64,000 bases of DNA from Luteibacter pinisoli (GCF_006385595.1 NZ_CP041046.1:62001-126000), one strand, 5' to 3'; numbered from the stretch's first letter, positions 41,989 to 51,303 are shown. Numbers and translations: made by a program. Notes: generated from the sequence alone by a model not told the origin.

Positions 41989-44364
41989 ATGAGTTCCCCC
42001 GGCCAGCGCGCCTACATCCTCACCCGCCACTGGCGTGACACGCGTAACGGCGTGGACCTTGAGCTGTGGCTGGCGACGGAGGAGGGTCCGCGCTGCGTGC
42101 TGGTCACGGGGCAGACGGCGGTCGCGTTCGCGCGTGAGTCGCAGGTGGCCGAGGTGGAGGCCGCCATTCGCAACGATGGCGCATTCGAGCTGAAGCCCTT
42201 GCCGCTGAAGACCTTGGGCCAGGAGCCGGTGGTGGGCCTGTACGGCCAGAGCTACCGGGCCATGCTCCGGCTGGAGAAGCGGCTCTCGGAGCGGGCGGTG
42301 CATCTGCACGAAGCGGACATCCGGCCTACCGACCGCTTCCTGATGGAGCGCTTCATTACCGCCTCGGTGACCATCGAAGCCGGTGAGTCGGATGACCACG
42401 CGGTGATCGTGAACCCGCGGATCAAGGCCAGCGAGGCCTACCGTCCCACCTTGCGCGTCGTCTCACTGGATATCGAAACCAGCGCCATGGGCGAGCTTTA
42501 CTCGGTGGCCCTGGAAGGCTGCGGGCAGCGCCAGGTGTACATGCTTGGCGCTCCGCCCGAAGGCCCGGCCGCCGACCTCGACTTCGCGCTGACCTACTGC
42601 GCCGATCGCCCCGCGATGATCCTGGCCCTGAACGCCTGGTTCCGCGAGCATGACCCCGACGCGATCATCGGCTGGAACCTCGTGCAGTTCGACCTGCGCC
42701 TGTTGCAGGCTTGCGCGGACCAGCATGGCCTGGTGCTCGCCCTGGGTCGCTCGGGCAAGCCGATCGACTGGCGTGCCCACGGTCGTCGCGAGGGCTACGT
42801 GTTTGCGTCGATCCCCGGGCGGCTGGCCATCGACGGCATCGAGGCCTTGCGCTCGGCGATGTGGTCGTTCCCCTCGTTCAGCCTGGAGAGCGTGGCCCAG
42901 ACCCTGCTCGGCGAGGGCAAGGACGTCGACGATCCGTACCACCGCATGGACGAGATCGAGCGGCGCTTCCGCGAGGACAAGCCCGCGCTGGCGCGTTACA
43001 ACCTCGTCGACTGCGAGCTGGTGACGCGCATCTTCGCGAAGACCGGCCTGCTCGACTTCGTGCTGGAACGCGCGAATGCCACTGGCCTGCCAGCGGACCA
43101 GTCCGGCGGCTCGATCGCTGCGTTCAGCCACCACTATCTCCCGCGCATGCATCGCGAGGGCTATATCGCACCGAACATCGGCAGCAGCCACGGTGAGTCG
43201 TATCCCGGCGGCTTCGTCATGGAATCGCGGCCGGGCATCTACGACTCGGTGCTCGTGCTCGACTACAAGAGCCTGTATCCGTCGATCATTCGCACCTTCC
43301 TCGTCGATCCCATCGGCCTGGCGGAAGGCGTCCTCGAAGCGGATGAGAGCAAGACGGTGCCCGGCCCGAATGGCACGCGTTTCTCCCGGACGAAGCATTG
43401 CTTGCCCGGGATCATCACCCAGCTCTGGGCGAGTCGCGACAAGGCGAAGCGCGAAGGTAACCAGGCGCTGTCGCAGGCGTTCAAGCTGCTGATGAATGCG
43501 TTTGTCGGCGTGCTCGGCGCCTCCGGCGGGCGCTTCTTCGATCCACGCCTGGCTTCGGCGGTCACGCTGCGCGGCCACGAAGTCATGCGCACCACGCGCA
43601 AGCTGGTGGAAGAGGAAGGCTACGAAGCCATCTACGGCGACACCGACTCGATCTTCATCTGGCTGGGCCGCGCGCACGACGAGCGCGAAGCGATGGCGGT
43701 GGCTGAGCACCTAGTCGGTCGCATCAACCAGTGGTGGAAGGAATCGCTGGCCGCGACGTATGGCGTCGATAATTTCCTCGAGATCGAATTCGACACGCAC
43801 TACAAACGCTTCTTCATGCCCACCATCCGCGGAAGCGAACTAGGCAGCAAGAAGCGGTATGCCGGCCTGGTTGAAGAGGAAGACGGCAGCGAAGAGCTGG
43901 TGTTCCGCGGGCTGGAGACGGTGCGCAGCGACTGGACGCCCCTGGCCCAGCGCTTCCAGCGCGAGCTGTATGGACGGATCTTCCGTCGCGAGCCGTATGC
44001 CGAGTTCGTGAAGGACTACGTCCGACAGCTACAGTCTGGCGCCTTCGACGACCTGCTCGTTTACCGCAAGCGCCTGCGCGGCAAGCTGGCCTCGTACGAT
44101 CGCACCACGCCGCCGCAGGTGCGCGCGGCCCGCCAGGCCGACGAGCACAATGCGCGCCTGGGCCGTCCGCTGCAGTACCAGAACGGCGGCTGGATCAGCT
44201 ACGTGATGACCCTGGGCGGACCGGAGCCGGTCGAGGCGCGCCTGGGCAGCATCGACCACGAGCACTACCTCACCAACCAGCTGGAGCCGATCGCCGATGC
44301 GATCCTCGCGCCGCTGGGTGACAGCCTTGCCGCGCTGACCAACCAGCAATCCGAACTGTTCTAG
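41989..44364 (+). CDS. polB: family B DNA polymerase (DNA polymerase II)
   Basis: 791 aa, as in E. coli Pol II (783). Exonuclease motif I SLDIETS near residues 158-164; polymerase motif A DYKSLYPSIIR near 422-432; motif B KLLMNAFVGVLG; motif C YGDTDS at 549-554. It replicates past lesions and has proofreading. No LexA-like palindrome is visible in the short upstream region. Monocistronic; its stop overlaps the end of the glxA-like gene by four bases. Confidence 0.96.
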   Translation: MSSPGQRAYILTRHWRDTRNGVDLELWLATEEGPRCVLVTGQTAVAFARESQVAEVEAAIRNDGAFELKPLPLKTLGQEPVVGLYGQSYRAMLRLEKRLSERAVHLHEADIRPTDRFLMERFITASVTIEAGESDDHAVIVNPRIKASEAYRPTLRVVSLDIETSAMGELYSVALEGCGQRQVYMLGAPPEGPAADLDFALTYCADRPAMILALNAWFREHDPDAIIGWNLVQFDLRLLQACADQHGLVLALGRSGKPIDWRAHGRREGYVFASIPGRLAIDGIEALRSAMWSFPSFSLESVAQTLLGEGKDVDDPYHRMDEIERRFREDKPALARYNLVDCELVTRIFAKTGLLDFVLERANATGLPADQSGGSIAAFSHHYLPRMHREGYIAPNIGSSHGESYPGGFVMESRPGIYDSVLVLDYKSLYPSIIRTFLVDPIGLAEGVLEADESKTVPGPNGTRFSRTKHCLPGIITQLWASRDKAKREGNQALSQAFKLLMNAFVGVLGASGGRFFDPRLASAVTLRGHEVMRTTRKLVEEEGYEAIYGDTDSIFIWLGRAHDEREAMAVAEHLVGRINQWWKESLAATYGVDNFLEIEFDTHYKRFFMPTIRGSELGSKKRYAGLVEEEDGSEELVFRGLETVRSDWTPLAQRFQRELYGRIFRREPYAEFVKDYVRQLQSGAFDDLLVYRKRLRGKLASYDRTTPPQVRAARQADEHNARLGRPLQYQNGGWISYVMTLGGPEPVEARLGSIDHEHYLTNQLEPIADAILAPLGDSLAALTNQQSELF

Positions 44365-45302
44365 GCGCGCGCCTCGCGGCGCACCGCCTGCGGCGGGATG
44401 CCGTAGCCACGCACGAATACCTCGCGCAGGTGGCGGCGATCGCGGAAGCCGGTTTCGCGCGCGACCACCTCCAGCGAATGCCGGCTCTGCTCGATCATCG
44501 TCCGCGCGGCTTCCAGGCGCAGCTTCTCCACCGCCTTCGCCGGTGATTCGCCGGTTTCCGCGGTGAATACGCGGCTGAACTGGCGAGGGCTGAGATGCGC
44601 GACCTCGGCCAGCTCCTCCACGCCGAGCGGCTGGGTGAGGTTGCGGCGCGCGTACTCCAGCGCTTCCTGGATGCGATCCGTGCGCGGTGCCAGCGTGAGC
44701 AGCTCGGAATGCTGGGTCTGTCCGCCGGTGCGGCGGTGGTGCATCACCAGCCGATGCGCCACGGCCCGCGCCACGTCGGCGCCCAGGTCGCTTTCGAGCA
44801 GGCCGATGGCGAGATCGAGGCCCGACGACATGCCGGCCGAGGTCCACACCGGGCCGTCGGTGACGAAGATGCGGTCCGGCTCGAGATGGGTGGACGGGTA
44901 GCGCTCACGCATGGCTTCGACGAAGAGCCAGTGCGTGGTGGCGCGGCGGTTCTCCAGCAACCCGGCTTCGCCGAGCACGAAGCCGCCGGTGCACAAGCCG
45001 GCGATACGCCGGGCGCGCTGGGCCGGCCCTGCCAGGAAGGCCACGACGGCCGGATCGGCCGGGGTGGTAATCGGGTCGTAGACACCCGGCACCATCCACG
45101 TGTCGGCCTGGGTCCGGCGCGTCAGCGCCTTGGTCAGCACCTTCAATCCGAGCGAGGTACGTATCTCGCCGCCCGCTGGCGAATACGTCTCGATGCCGTA
45201 GTAGTCGCGCCCGAGCACGTGGTTGGCGAACTCGAAGACCGCCTGGGTGCCCAGCGCCATGACCTGGAAATCGTCTGAGAGTACGTAGCCGATGCGATGC
45301 AT
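44361..45302 (-). CDS. GlxA-family transcriptional regulator (DJ-1/PfpI + AraC HTH)
   Basis: 313 aa. Residues ~1-190: class I glutamine-amidotransferase-like (DJ-1/PfpI) ligand domain with the nucleophile-elbow AGLCTGGFVLGEAGLLENRRATTHW; residues ~210-313: double AraC HTH (LEVVARETGFRDRRHLREVFVRGYGIPPQAVRR). ATG 45302 has GGAGG 7 nt upstream. It is divergent from an SDR (45423) that it probably activates. Ligand unknown. Confidence 0.92.
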   Translation of the reverse strand: MHRIGYVLSDDFQVMALGTQAVFEFANHVLGRDYYGIETYSPAGGEIRTSLGLKVLTKALTRRTQADTWMVPGVYDPITTPADPAVVAFLAGPAQRARRIAGLCTGGFVLGEAGLLENRRATTHWLFVEAMRERYPSTHLEPDRIFVTDGPVWTSAGMSSGLDLAIGLLESDLGADVARAVAHRLVMHHRRTGGQTQHSELLTLAPRTDRIQEALEYARRNLTQPLGVEELAEVAHLSPRQFSRVFTAETGESPAKAVEKLRLEAARTMIEQSRHSLEVVARETGFRDRRHLREVFVRGYGIPPQAVRREARA

Positions 45303-45332
45303 GGCGGGCCTCCGGGAGGCATGGCATAAAAC

Positions 45333-45349
45333 ATGACTATATACGTCAT
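45333..45349. promoter_or_regulatory. ATGAC/GTCAT dyad in the glxA-SDR intergenic region
   Basis: ATGAC (45333-45337), spacer TATATAC, GTCAT (45345-45349). AT-rich centre in an otherwise GC-rich region; could be an operator or a divergent promoter -10 segment. Weak. Confidence 0.25.
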
Positions 45350-45422
45350 TTAAGCCACCGTCGAGGCGGCGCAATGTACGTCCCTGCCGCGGCACCGCCG
45401 CCTCATTCCCGGACCTACGCTC

Positions 45423-46220
45423 ATGAACGCTTCCCTCGGAACTGCCCTTGTCACCGGTGCCTCGTCGGGCATTGGCGCCCTCTACGCCGAACGCCTGGCG
45501 GAGCGCGGCTACGACCTGATCCTGGTCGCCCGTGACCGCGATCGCCTCAACGCCCTGGCCACGAAGATCAGCGGCGCCACGGGCCGCAGCGTCGACGTGC
45601 TGGTGGCGGACCTCGCCAACCCGGCGGACCTTGCGAAGGTGGAAGCGACGTTGCGCGATAACAGCCGCGTGACCATGCTGGTGAACAACGCCGGCGTCGG
45701 CACGCACACGCCGCTGCTGGGCAGCGACATCGATGCCATGCACAAGTTGATCGACCTCAACGTCACCGCGCCGACCCGCCTGACCTATGCCGCCGCGCCC
45801 GGCTTCGTGGCACGTGGCAAGGGCGCGATCATCAATATCGCCTCCATCGTCGCGATTGCGCCGGAGATCCTCAACGGCGTGTACGGCGGCAGCAAGGCCT
45901 TCCTTCTCGCCTTCAGCCAGTCGCTGAAGCACGAACTCGGCGACAAGGGCGTGCAGGTGCAGGCCGTGCTGCCGGGTGCGACGGCGACCGAGTTCTGGGA
46001 CGTCGGCGGCCTGCCGATCGAGAATCTCCCCGCCTCGATCGTCATGCGCGCCGAGGATCTGGTGGACGCCGCGCTGGTCGGCTTCGATCGCGGTGAACTG
46101 GTGACGATCCCGTCGCTGCACCAGGGCGATGAGTGGCAGGCGTACGAAGCAGCGCGCCAGGCCATGTCGCAGCATCTCTCCAGCGATACGGTGGCCCAGC
46201 GCTACCTCGTCGTGGCCTGA
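45423..46220 (+). CDS. short-chain dehydrogenase/reductase
   Basis: 265 aa. TGASSGIG cofactor motif (residues ~11-18), NNAG, NIASIVAIAP, and catalytic Tyr154/Lys158 (YGGSK). It resembles the YqjQ/DltE-like SDR group with NADP preference. It is divergent from the GlxA-type regulator and is its likely target. Substrate unknown. Confidence 0.92.
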   Translation: MNASLGTALVTGASSGIGALYAERLAERGYDLILVARDRDRLNALATKISGATGRSVDVLVADLANPADLAKVEATLRDNSRVTMLVNNAGVGTHTPLLGSDIDAMHKLIDLNVTAPTRLTYAAAPGFVARGKGAIINIASIVAIAPEILNGVYGGSKAFLLAFSQSLKHELGDKGVQVQAVLPGATATEFWDVGGLPIENLPASIVMRAEDLVDAALVGFDRGELVTIPSLHQGDEWQAYEAARQAMSQHLSSDTVAQRYLVVA

Positions 46221-46237
46221 GGCGATACGCTGCGCGG

Positions 46238-46957
46238 ATGCAGCCTGCCAAACGGCCCCACGGCCATAGCTACACCGCCGACGAGATCCGCGCCCTGCGC
46301 GCGGATCTTTGTCGTGTCGACCCGTCGCTCACCCTTGCGAATGCGGTGACCCCCGCGTTCGCGTGGCGCTCGCGCCCGGCCGCCTACGCCGGCCTGCTGC
46401 GACTCGTCGCCGAGCAGCAGGTGTCGGTCGCCTCGGCCGCGGCAATCTGGAAGCGCATCGAAGAAGGGCTCGGCGAGGTAACGGCTGCCAGCGTCATCGC
46501 CGCGGGCGAAGAGCGCATGCGCGAGCTCGGCATGTCGAAGCCGAAAGCCCGTTACGCGGTGGCCATCGCCCGCGCCGAGCTGGCCGGCGAGATCGACTTC
46601 GCCGCGCTGGCGACGAAGGACGATGACGAAGCCGTGGCCACGCTCACCGCGTTGCTCGGCATCGGCCGCTGGACGGCCGAAGCGTTTCTCATCGGTGGCT
46701 ATGGCCGCACGGATTTCTTTCCAGCCGCGGACATCGCGTTGCAGGAAGCCGTACGCCTCGTCGACCACGCGGAACATCGCCCGACCGAGAAGGAACTCTA
46801 CGCACGCGCCGAACGCTGGAAGCCGTACCGCGCCGTCGCGGCGCACCTGCTGTGGGGTTTCTACACCGCGGTGAAAACCGGCAGCGTCGACCTCACGCAG
46901 CCGCCCGCGCATAGCGCGCCGGCGGCTGGCCGACGTGGCGGGCGAAAGCCACGCTGA
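46238..46957 (+). CDS. AlkA-like DNA-3-methyladenine glycosylase (HhH-GPD)
   Basis: 239 aa. The helix-hairpin-helix LLGIGRWTAEAFLIG and the catalytic Asp165 in FFPAADIALQEAV are in place; no iron-sulfur Cys cluster, so it is an AlkA/Mpg-type enzyme that excises alkylated purines. It starts at ATG 46238 after the SDR gene (17-nt gap). Its last 65 bases overlap the convergent AraC gene; the C-terminal tail (HSAPAAGRRGGRKPR) may be an extension from that overlap. Confidence 0.92.
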   Translation: MQPAKRPHGHSYTADEIRALRADLCRVDPSLTLANAVTPAFAWRSRPAAYAGLLRLVAEQQVSVASAAAIWKRIEEGLGEVTAASVIAAGEERMRELGMSKPKARYAVAIARAELAGEIDFAALATKDDDEAVATLTALLGIGRWTAEAFLIGGYGRTDFFPAADIALQEAVRLVDHAEHRPTEKELYARAERWKPYRAVAAHLLWGFYTAVKTGSVDLTQPPAHSAPAAGRRGGRKPR

Positions 46958-47783
46958 AGGCGCTCGCGGAGCCATAACCCACCTGTTCGGCGACGCTGGC
47001 CACGCCGGCACCCTCACGGCGCAGCAGCTGGCGCGCGAGGGCCATGCGCCACGTGAGCAGGTATTCCATCGGCGCGATGCCGACGACGCGGGTGAAGCGC
47101 TCGAAGAAGGCCGAGCGCGAAAGCGCCGCTTCGCTGGCCATGCGCACGACCGTCCACGGTTCGGCCGGGCTTTCATGGATCCGCCGCAGCGGCTGCGCGA
47201 GGCGCGCGTCGGCCAGGCCGCGCACGAGGCCCGTGGGTGCCGCCGTCCCCGCGGAACGCAACGCATCGATGAAGAGCACTTCCAGCAGGCGTTCCAGCAC
47301 CACGTCGCGCGCCGGCCGGTCGCCGCGGGATTCCTCGCCGACCAGCCCGACGAGTGCCGCCAGGCGGGGCTCGCCGCGAATGTGCAGCACGTCGGGCAGC
47401 AAGGACACCAGCAACGCGGCATCCGGTGAACCAAACGCGCAATGGCCGATGAGGGCGCGGTAATCCGCCGGGCCGTCCGGATCGCCGACGCGTGCGCGGC
47501 CCTCGGCGAAGGTCACGGGCGATGGGTCGTCACCGGGCGGCGGCTCAAGGCTTGTCGTGAGGATGTCGAACGCGGCGGGGATGAGCGCGAAATCGCCCGC
47601 CTGCAGGATCACCGGCTCGCGCCCGGGAAGGGTAAGCCGCGATGCGCCTTCCAGCACGGCGCAATAGAACGGCTCGCCCGTGCCGGGGCGGCTGACTCGC
47701 CACGGTGCCCGCGCGCTGACGACCTTGGCGTAGCGCATGACCGGCTGCAGCAGGGTCACGACTTCAGCAAAGGGATCGGTCAC
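46893..47783 (-). CDS. AraC-family transcriptional regulator with cupin sensor
   Basis: 296 aa. N-terminal cupin (AraC_binding_2/Cupin_6) domain with PGREPVILQAGDFALIPAA; C-terminal double HTH (residues ~200-290, MASEAALSRSAFFERFTRVVGIAPMEYLLTWRMALARQLL, SVAEQVGYGSASAFSVAFARHVGQPPARY). It is divergent from an SDR (47881), 97 nt away, its presumed target. It overlaps the glycosylase gene by 65 bases at the 3' end. Confidence 0.92.
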   Translation of the reverse strand: MTDPFAEVVTLLQPVMRYAKVVSARAPWRVSRPGTGEPFYCAVLEGASRLTLPGREPVILQAGDFALIPAAFDILTTSLEPPPGDDPSPVTFAEGRARVGDPDGPADYRALIGHCAFGSPDAALLVSLLPDVLHIRGEPRLAALVGLVGEESRGDRPARDVVLERLLEVLFIDALRSAGTAAPTGLVRGLADARLAQPLRRIHESPAEPWTVVRMASEAALSRSAFFERFTRVVGIAPMEYLLTWRMALARQLLRREGAGVASVAEQVGYGSASAFSVAFARHVGQPPARYARAAA

Positions 47784-47880
47784 GGCCGGACTCCTGCGAA
47801 CGAATAGTGGACGTTTGATTATAGGCCGTCCGGTGCGTGGCCTCTATCGTGGGCTTATTCCCCACGTCCCAGGAGTCACC

Positions 47881-48621
47881 ATGCAAACCGTCCTGATTAC
47901 CGGCTGCTCGTCCGGCTTTGGCCTGGAGACCGCGCGCTACTTCCTCGACAAGGGCTGGCGCGTGGTCGCCACGATGCGCACGCCGCAGGCGGAGCTGTTG
48001 CCGCCGTCGGACCGCCTGTCGATCATCGCGCTGGACGTCACCGACGCCGAAAGCATCCGCCAGGCCGTGGACGCCGCCGGCCCGATCGACGTGCTGGTGA
48101 ACAACGCCGGCATCGGCATGCTCAATGCGCTGGAAGGCACGCCCATGGCGGTGGCGCGCGATGTGTTCGAGACCAACACCATCGGCACCTTCGCGATGAC
48201 CCAGGCCGTGCTGCCGCAGTTCCGTGAACGCGGTGCGGGCGTCATCGTCAACGTGACCTCGTCGGTCACGTCGAAGCCGCTGCCGCTGTTGTCGGTGTAT
48301 ACGGCAAGCAAGGCCGCCGTGAATGCGTTCAGCAGCTCATTGGCGCTGGAGCTGGAACCGTTCGGCATCCGTGTGCGCGTGGTGTTGCCGGGCAGGGCGC
48401 CGACCACGAAGTTCGGCGAGAACGCCCGCGAACGCATCGGTGACTTCCCGCCGGCCTATGCGGACTTCGCCGCCCGCGTCTTCGAAGGCGTGCGTGCGCA
48501 GACCGGCGATATCACCCGCTCCAGCGATGTCGCCGAAGCGGTATGGCGTGCGGCCACCGATCCGGCCAGCCCGGTGCGGATCCCGGCTGGCGCGGATGCG
48601 GAGGCCGTGTTCAACGGCTAA
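47881..48621 (+). CDS. short-chain dehydrogenase/reductase
   Basis: 246 aa. TGCSSGFG at residues 6-13, NNAGIGMLNALE, catalytic Tyr140/Lys144 (YTASK). Typical of SDRs beside cupin-AraC regulators. AGGAG lies 6 nt before ATG 47881. Convergent with the alpha/beta hydrolase (3 nt gap). Confidence 0.92.
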   Translation: MQTVLITGCSSGFGLETARYFLDKGWRVVATMRTPQAELLPPSDRLSIIALDVTDAESIRQAVDAAGPIDVLVNNAGIGMLNALEGTPMAVARDVFETNTIGTFAMTQAVLPQFRERGAGVIVNVTSSVTSKPLPLLSVYTASKAAVNAFSSSLALELEPFGIRVRVVLPGRAPTTKFGENARERIGDFPPAYADFAARVFEGVRAQTGDITRSSDVAEAVWRAATDPASPVRIPAGADAEAVFNG

Positions 48622-48624
48622 GGC

Positions 48625-49494
48625 TTACTTGCCGAACACCTCGCGGATGCGCTGGGCGATGTGCTTGCCATGCGTTTCCAGCGCGAAGTGACCGGTGTCG
48701 AGCAGTTCCACGATGGCATCCGGGTTGTCGCGGCGATACGCCTCGGCGCCCGGCGGGAGGAAGAACGGATCGTTCTTGCCCCAGATCACCAGGGTGGGCA
48801 CGTGGCGCTCGCGGAACACGCGCTGGAAGTCCGGGTACTTCGTGAGGTTGTGCTGGTAGTCGAGGAACAGGTCGAGCTGGATGTCGTTGTTGCCCGGGCG
48901 CTGCATCAGCAGGTAGTCCAGCTGCCACATCATTGGGTCGAGCAGGGTTTCGTCCGGCACGCCGTGGGCGTACTGCCACTTGATGCCTTCGAGCGAGAGC
49001 ACCTCGCGGATGGCCTCGCGGTTCTCCTTCGACGGGTCCGCCCAGTACTTGCGGATGGGCGCCCAGCCGTCGCCAAGGCCTTCGAGGTAGGCGTTGCCGT
49101 TCTGGCTGATGATGCCGGTCAGCCGCTCGGGCTTGGCCACCGCCAGGCGGAAGGCCGACGGTGCGCCGTAGTCGAAGACGTAGAGGATGTAGCTCTGCAG
49201 GTTCAGCGCATCGACGAAGGCCTCGAGGGTCTTGCCCAGGTTGTCGAAGGTGTAGGTGTAACCGCGGCTCTCCGGCACTTCGGTGAAACCGAAGCCCGGC
49301 AGGTCGGGGGCGACGAGGTGGAAGCGGTCCACCAGTTCGTTGAACAACTCGCGGTACTGCAGGGAGCTGGTCGGGAAACCGTGGACGAGCAGGAGGGTCG
49401 GGGCGGCGGGGTTGCCCGCCTCGCGATAGAACACGCGGACGCCGTCGGCGTCGACGAAGCGATGGTGGACGGGGAAATCGGTGGTCTGGATCAT
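48625..49494 (-). CDS. alpha/beta hydrolase with Asp nucleophile (epoxide hydrolase/haloalkane dehalogenase-like)
   Basis: 289 aa. HGFPTSS oxyanion loop (residue ~38), nucleophile Asp108 in VFDYGAPSA (a Ser is not used), the WGKNDPFF acid region and His269 in LDTGHFALETHG. The Asp nucleophile places it with epoxide hydrolases and dehalogenases rather than esterases. It is divergent from the CGNR regulator (112 nt), with two TGTAACCTG-type dyads between, and is presumably controlled by it. Confidence 0.88.
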   Translation of the reverse strand: MIQTTDFPVHHRFVDADGVRVFYREAGNPAAPTLLLVHGFPTSSLQYRELFNELVDRFHLVAPDLPGFGFTEVPESRGYTYTFDNLGKTLEAFVDALNLQSYILYVFDYGAPSAFRLAVAKPERLTGIISQNGNAYLEGLGDGWAPIRKYWADPSKENREAIREVLSLEGIKWQYAHGVPDETLLDPMMWQLDYLLMQRPGNNDIQLDLFLDYQHNLTKYPDFQRVFRERHVPTLVIWGKNDPFFLPPGAEAYRRDNPDAIVELLDTGHFALETHGKHIAQRIREVFGK

Positions 49495-49511
49495 GGCGGC
49501 GGCTCCGGTGA

Positions 49512-49543
49512 TGTAACCTGAATAAATCAACTATCAGGGTTAC
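49512..49543. promoter_or_regulatory. first TGTAACCTG dyad, candidate CGNR operator
   Basis: TGTAACCTG (49512-49520) and, inverted, CAGGGTTAC (49535-49543; one G extra relative to the exact complement). Two arms in inverse order about 23 nt apart, 18 nt before the hydrolase start codon. Confidence 0.6.
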
Positions 49544-49564
49544 GACTAGGCTAAACATCGACCA

Positions 49565-49597
49565 TGTAACTTGTCAATAGCCAATTTACAGGTTACA
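49565..49597. promoter_or_regulatory. second TGTAACCTG dyad, candidate CGNR operator
   Basis: TGTAACTTG (49565-49573) and the exact inverse of TGTAACCTG, CAGGTTACA (49589-49597), 8 nt before the CGNR start codon. Together with 49512-49543 this gives four half-sites in regular spacing of about 24-30 nt across a 112-nt divergent promoter. Confidence 0.65.
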
Positions 49598-49605
49598 CTT
49601 TGTCC

Positions 49606-50169
49606 ATGAATCCCGTGACCTCGCTCGAGACCCCTCCGATCCTGGCGGACCAGCCGGCCCTGGACCTGATCAACACCGTGGTCATGGAAAACGGTGAATC
49701 GGTCGACCACCTGGTGTCCGACGCCGCGACGGCCGCCTGGCTGTCGCGCATGACCGGCGGCCCGGTGGAAGCCTCGGCCGGCCTTGGCGCGCGCGCCGTG
49801 GAACTGCGTGAGGTGGTTCGCCAGGCCGTGCTGGCACGCAAGCGCGGCGACGCCATCGACATCGCCCAGCTCAATGCCCTCACCCGGCAGATGAGCAGCC
49901 ACATGGCGCTCGTCTCGCACGGTGGCCACCTGCACACCGAGCGCCGTTACGAGGGCGATGCGTCGTGGCGTGCGCTGGCGCCGCTGGGCGAAGCAGCCCT
50001 CACCTTGCTGGCCGAGGGCGACTTCAGCCTCGTCCGCGAGTGCGAGCACGAGGAGTGCTCCCTGTGGTTCTACGACCGCACCAAGTCGCACCGCCGCCGC
50101 TGGTGCAGCATGGCCTTGTGCGGCAACCGGCATAAGGTGAGCCGTTTCCGCGAGCGCCAGGCGAAGTAA
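49606..50169 (+). CDS. CGNR zinc-finger (ABATE-domain) transcriptional regulator
   Basis: 187 aa. N-terminal ABATE domain (residues ~10-130, LADQPALDLINTVV) and the CGNR zinc finger (residues ~145-183, CEHEECSLWFYDRTKSHRRRWCSMALCGNRHKV; four Cys for zinc). ATG 49606 is used; TTG 49600 would add two residues. ABATE-CGNR proteins are stress or xenobiotic-linked regulators, and this one faces the hydrolase gene across two inverted repeats. Confidence 0.9.
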   Translation: MNPVTSLETPPILADQPALDLINTVVMENGESVDHLVSDAATAAWLSRMTGGPVEASAGLGARAVELREVVRQAVLARKRGDAIDIAQLNALTRQMSSHMALVSHGGHLHTERRYEGDASWRALAPLGEAALTLLAEGDFSLVRECEHEECSLWFYDRTKSHRRRWCSMALCGNRHKVSRFRERQAK

Positions 50170-50187
50170 GCGGCGCGCCAGGGCAGG

Positions 50188-51303
50188 TCAGGCGGGTTGC
50201 AGCGATTCGCCGAGCTGGCGCCCATACGCTGCGATGCGCCGCCCTACCGGCAGGCGTTCGGCCTCATAGGCCACCAGCGCTTCGCGCACCGGCAGCCGGC
50301 GCAATGCCCCGACCAGGGTCATCGCATCCCCCGCGGCCTTGGCCGCGCCCATGGCCGTGTGTGGCCGGACCACGAAGGCCGCGTCACCCAGCAGCGCGAT
50401 GCGGCCGGAAGCCATGCGGCTGCTTTCATGGTCGAAGATGGCCTGGACGAAGGGCGTGGGTTCGGCATCCACCAGCACGCGGAACGCGGGCGGCAAGTCG
50501 TTTCGCGCGGCGTCGCGCAGGGCGTCGCGGTCTTCCGTGGATACCTCCCCGCGCGCCAGGGAAAACGGATGCGCCTGCCCTTCGGCATCGCGCAGCGTGC
50601 GACGCAGCCCTTCCGCGCCCGGCGCCTGGCGATACCAGACCCAGTTATAGCGGCGGCGCCCCGGGGCGATTTCGCCATCCGGCCCGGGCACCAGGTAGCC
50701 CAGCGCCTGCCCGTTGGGGGAAAAGTAAAAGGCAAAACGGTCGAACAGCGACGAAGCCGCGATGGCCGGCACCTCGGCTTCGGGCAGCAGCCCGCGCCAG
50801 GCGACGTAACCGGTGTAGTGGTTGTCCCGCTGGGTGGGCGTCACCACGGCGCGCACGACCGAGCCGATGCCATCGGCGCCGACCACGCAATCGAAGGCGA
50901 GGCGGTCGCCCGACGCGCGCTCGACGAAGGCGTGGGTGGCCGACTGGTCCACGCGCACCACGCCATCGCCCGTGTGATAGCTGCCCGCCGGCACATGCGC
51001 ACGCAACGCGCGATAAAGGCCGTCCCAGGAGACCTGCATCTGCGGCGTGGGTTCGGTGCTGAGCACCGTTCCGTCGCGGGCCAGGACGATCCGTTCATAA
51101 GCGACCACGCCCACGCGCGCGGCGGATTCGGTCCCGAGCCGGCGCAGGATCTCAAACACCTCGTGCTGCGCGACCAGGCCGGCACCGCGCCCCGCCAGCC
51201 CGCCCTCGGCGCGTTCGAACACGTGCACCTCGTGGCCGTCGGCGCGCAGCAGCGCCGCGGCAAACAAGCCGCCGAGCGATCCGCCGACGATGCCAATACG
51301 CAT
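50188..51303 (-). CDS. FAD-dependent monooxygenase (aromatic hydroxylase-like)
   Basis: 371 aa. FAD Rossmann motif GIVGGSLGGLFAAALLRADG at the N-terminus, DG motif VVGADGIGSVVRAVV, and LLGDAAFVVRPHTAMGAAKAAGDAMTL (FAD ribose) near residue 300. Close in form to 2,6-dihydroxypyridine/UbiH-like hydroxylases. ATG 51303 is chosen at MRIGIVGG; an upstream frame extension is not supported. Divergent from a small membrane gene (51432). Confidence 0.9.
   Translation of the reverse strand: MRIGIVGGSLGGLFAAALLRADGHEVHVFERAEGGLAGRGAGLVAQHEVFEILRRLGTESAARVGVVAYERIVLARDGTVLSTEPTPQMQVSWDGLYRALRAHVPAGSYHTGDGVVRVDQSATHAFVERASGDRLAFDCVVGADGIGSVVRAVVTPTQRDNHYTGYVAWRGLLPEAEVPAIAASSLFDRFAFYFSPNGQALGYLVPGPDGEIAPGRRRYNWVWYRQAPGAEGLRRTLRDAEGQAHPFSLARGEVSTEDRDALRDAARNDLPPAFRVLVDAEPTPFVQAIFDHESSRMASGRIALLGDAAFVVRPHTAMGAAKAAGDAMTLVGALRRLPVREALVAYEAERLPVGRRIAAYGRQLGESLQPA

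Noticed and set aside
44361..46175. Minus-strand frame continuous from the GlxA regulator through the SDR gene
   Set aside because: The part beyond 45302 is antisense to the SDR; the GlxA start at 45302 has a GGAGG site.
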